Source: Thoreauomyces humboldtii (lineage: Eukaryota > Chytridiomycota > Chytridiomycetes > Spizellomycetales > Powellomycetaceae). From it: 15,745 nt of DNA. The DNA lies in assembly GCA_027596035.1 (NCBI GenBank), contig JADGJA010000534.1, forward strand, positions 1 to 15,745, read 5' to 3'. Numbering within the stretch: the stretch's first letter is position 1; each line of letters opens with the position of its first letter. Of the stretch, positions 15,547-15,745 are shown in pieces. The notes beneath the pieces are model-generated. The model was not told where the DNA came from, searched no databases, and saw nothing but the letters and a program-made list of their open reading frames with translations. A program made the translations under genes and the position numbers.

Positions 15547-15745
15547 TCAGGCGTAGCAGGATGCCGTATTGCATTCCGTTCCGTCAAACTTCTCAACCGA
15601 CAGACAATTCGAAGTATTTGGCCGTACAAGTATAACCGTACCGCCTTCCTCTTCCTCTTCCTCTTCCTCTTCTCCTTCTTCCTCTCCTTCTTCGAAAGTC
15701 CTGGGACTACGCCCCCTCTTGCTCGCAAAGGGCATCACCATCCCC
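15547..15745 (-). CDS. Possible C-terminal end of a minus-strand gene with an acidic tract (partial, weak)
   Basis: A minus-strand frame open from the right window edge to a TGA at 15549-15547. It codes for about 65 residues: a basic start (PFASKRGRSPR), a run of Glu and Gly from the GAGGAA repeat, and a short polar tail with no family match. Acidic tracts are common near the ends of nuclear proteins, which gives some support. An open frame across a hexanucleotide repeat is also expected by chance, because the repeat has no stop codon in this frame. Confidence 0.25.
   Translation of the reverse strand, partial: GMVMPFASKRGRSPRTFEEGEEEGEEEEEEEEEGGTVILVRPNTSNCLSVEKFDGTECNTASCYA
15644..15693 (+). 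repeat. Pyrimidine tract with (CCTCTT)4 microsatellite
   Basis: Four perfect CCTCTT units at 15648-15671 lie inside a 50-base all-pyrimidine tract. As a hexanucleotide repeat it would keep any reading frame through it intact, and it should vary in copy number between strains. Confidence 0.85.

Noticed and set aside
14676..15728. A 350-codon minus-strand open frame over the end of the FAD monooxygenase
   Set aside because: It covers the exon with the intact GD motif on the other strand, and its product is Arg/Ser-rich with a Lys/Arg run from the microsatellite.
1..15745. CRISPR array, transposon or prophage
   Set aside because: I see no spaced repeat array, transposase, reverse transcriptase, terminal inverted repeats or long terminal repeats. 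The repeats present are short slippage types or coding modules.

Overview
The window is nuclear DNA of a fungus. I read six solid protein genes, one gene running in from the left edge, and two weak candidates. The evidence for a fungus is short spliceosomal introns of about 58 to 80 nt with GT-AG ends, single-gene promoters with TATA boxes, a strong preference for C or G in third codon positions, a mitochondrial presequence and typical fungal enzyme families. A basidiomycete yeast or smut-like fungus is my best guess, but no marker here proves the phylum.

Layout from left to right: (1) the last 54 codons of a plus-strand protein whose end resembles the small (swivel) domain of aconitase/isopropylmalate dehydratase enzymes, 1-165; (2) a secreted PhoD-type alkaline phosphatase in three exons, 966-2728 plus; (3) a membrane-anchored flavin-containing monooxygenase in two exons, 3051-5007 minus, convergent with PhoD; (4) an 830-bp divergent promoter with two bZIP-type sites; (5) a 578-residue Ala-rich, Cys-free and Trp-free LEA-like or apolipoprotein-like repeat protein, 5838-7574 plus; (6) a mitochondrial membrane protein with a C-terminal J domain, 8158-9861 plus, which seems to contain a 9-nt micro-exon; (7) a membrane-associated alpha/beta hydrolase, 10510-12576 plus; (8) a 1.34-kb gap with a weak minus-strand ORF and several good plus-strand splice donors; (9) a group A FAD-dependent monooxygenase in two exons, 13916-15305 plus; (10) a right edge with a CCTCTT microsatellite, possibly inside the acidic tail of a minus-strand gene.

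The genes do not form an obvious pathway or cluster. Two flavin monooxygenases lie about 9 kb apart with unrelated genes between them. A shared theme is possible at the regulatory level: perfect TGACGTCA sites occur upstream of both the LEA-like gene and the FAD monooxygenase, and a TGAGTCA site also lies in the LEA-like promoter, which would fit stress-responsive bZIP control.

I found no evidence of a new defence, mobile or selfish system. The most interesting items are the LEA-like repeat protein, the J-protein with its unusual architecture, its micro-exon, and an exact 11-nt repeat at that gene's second intron boundary that looks like a trace of intron gain by tandem duplication.
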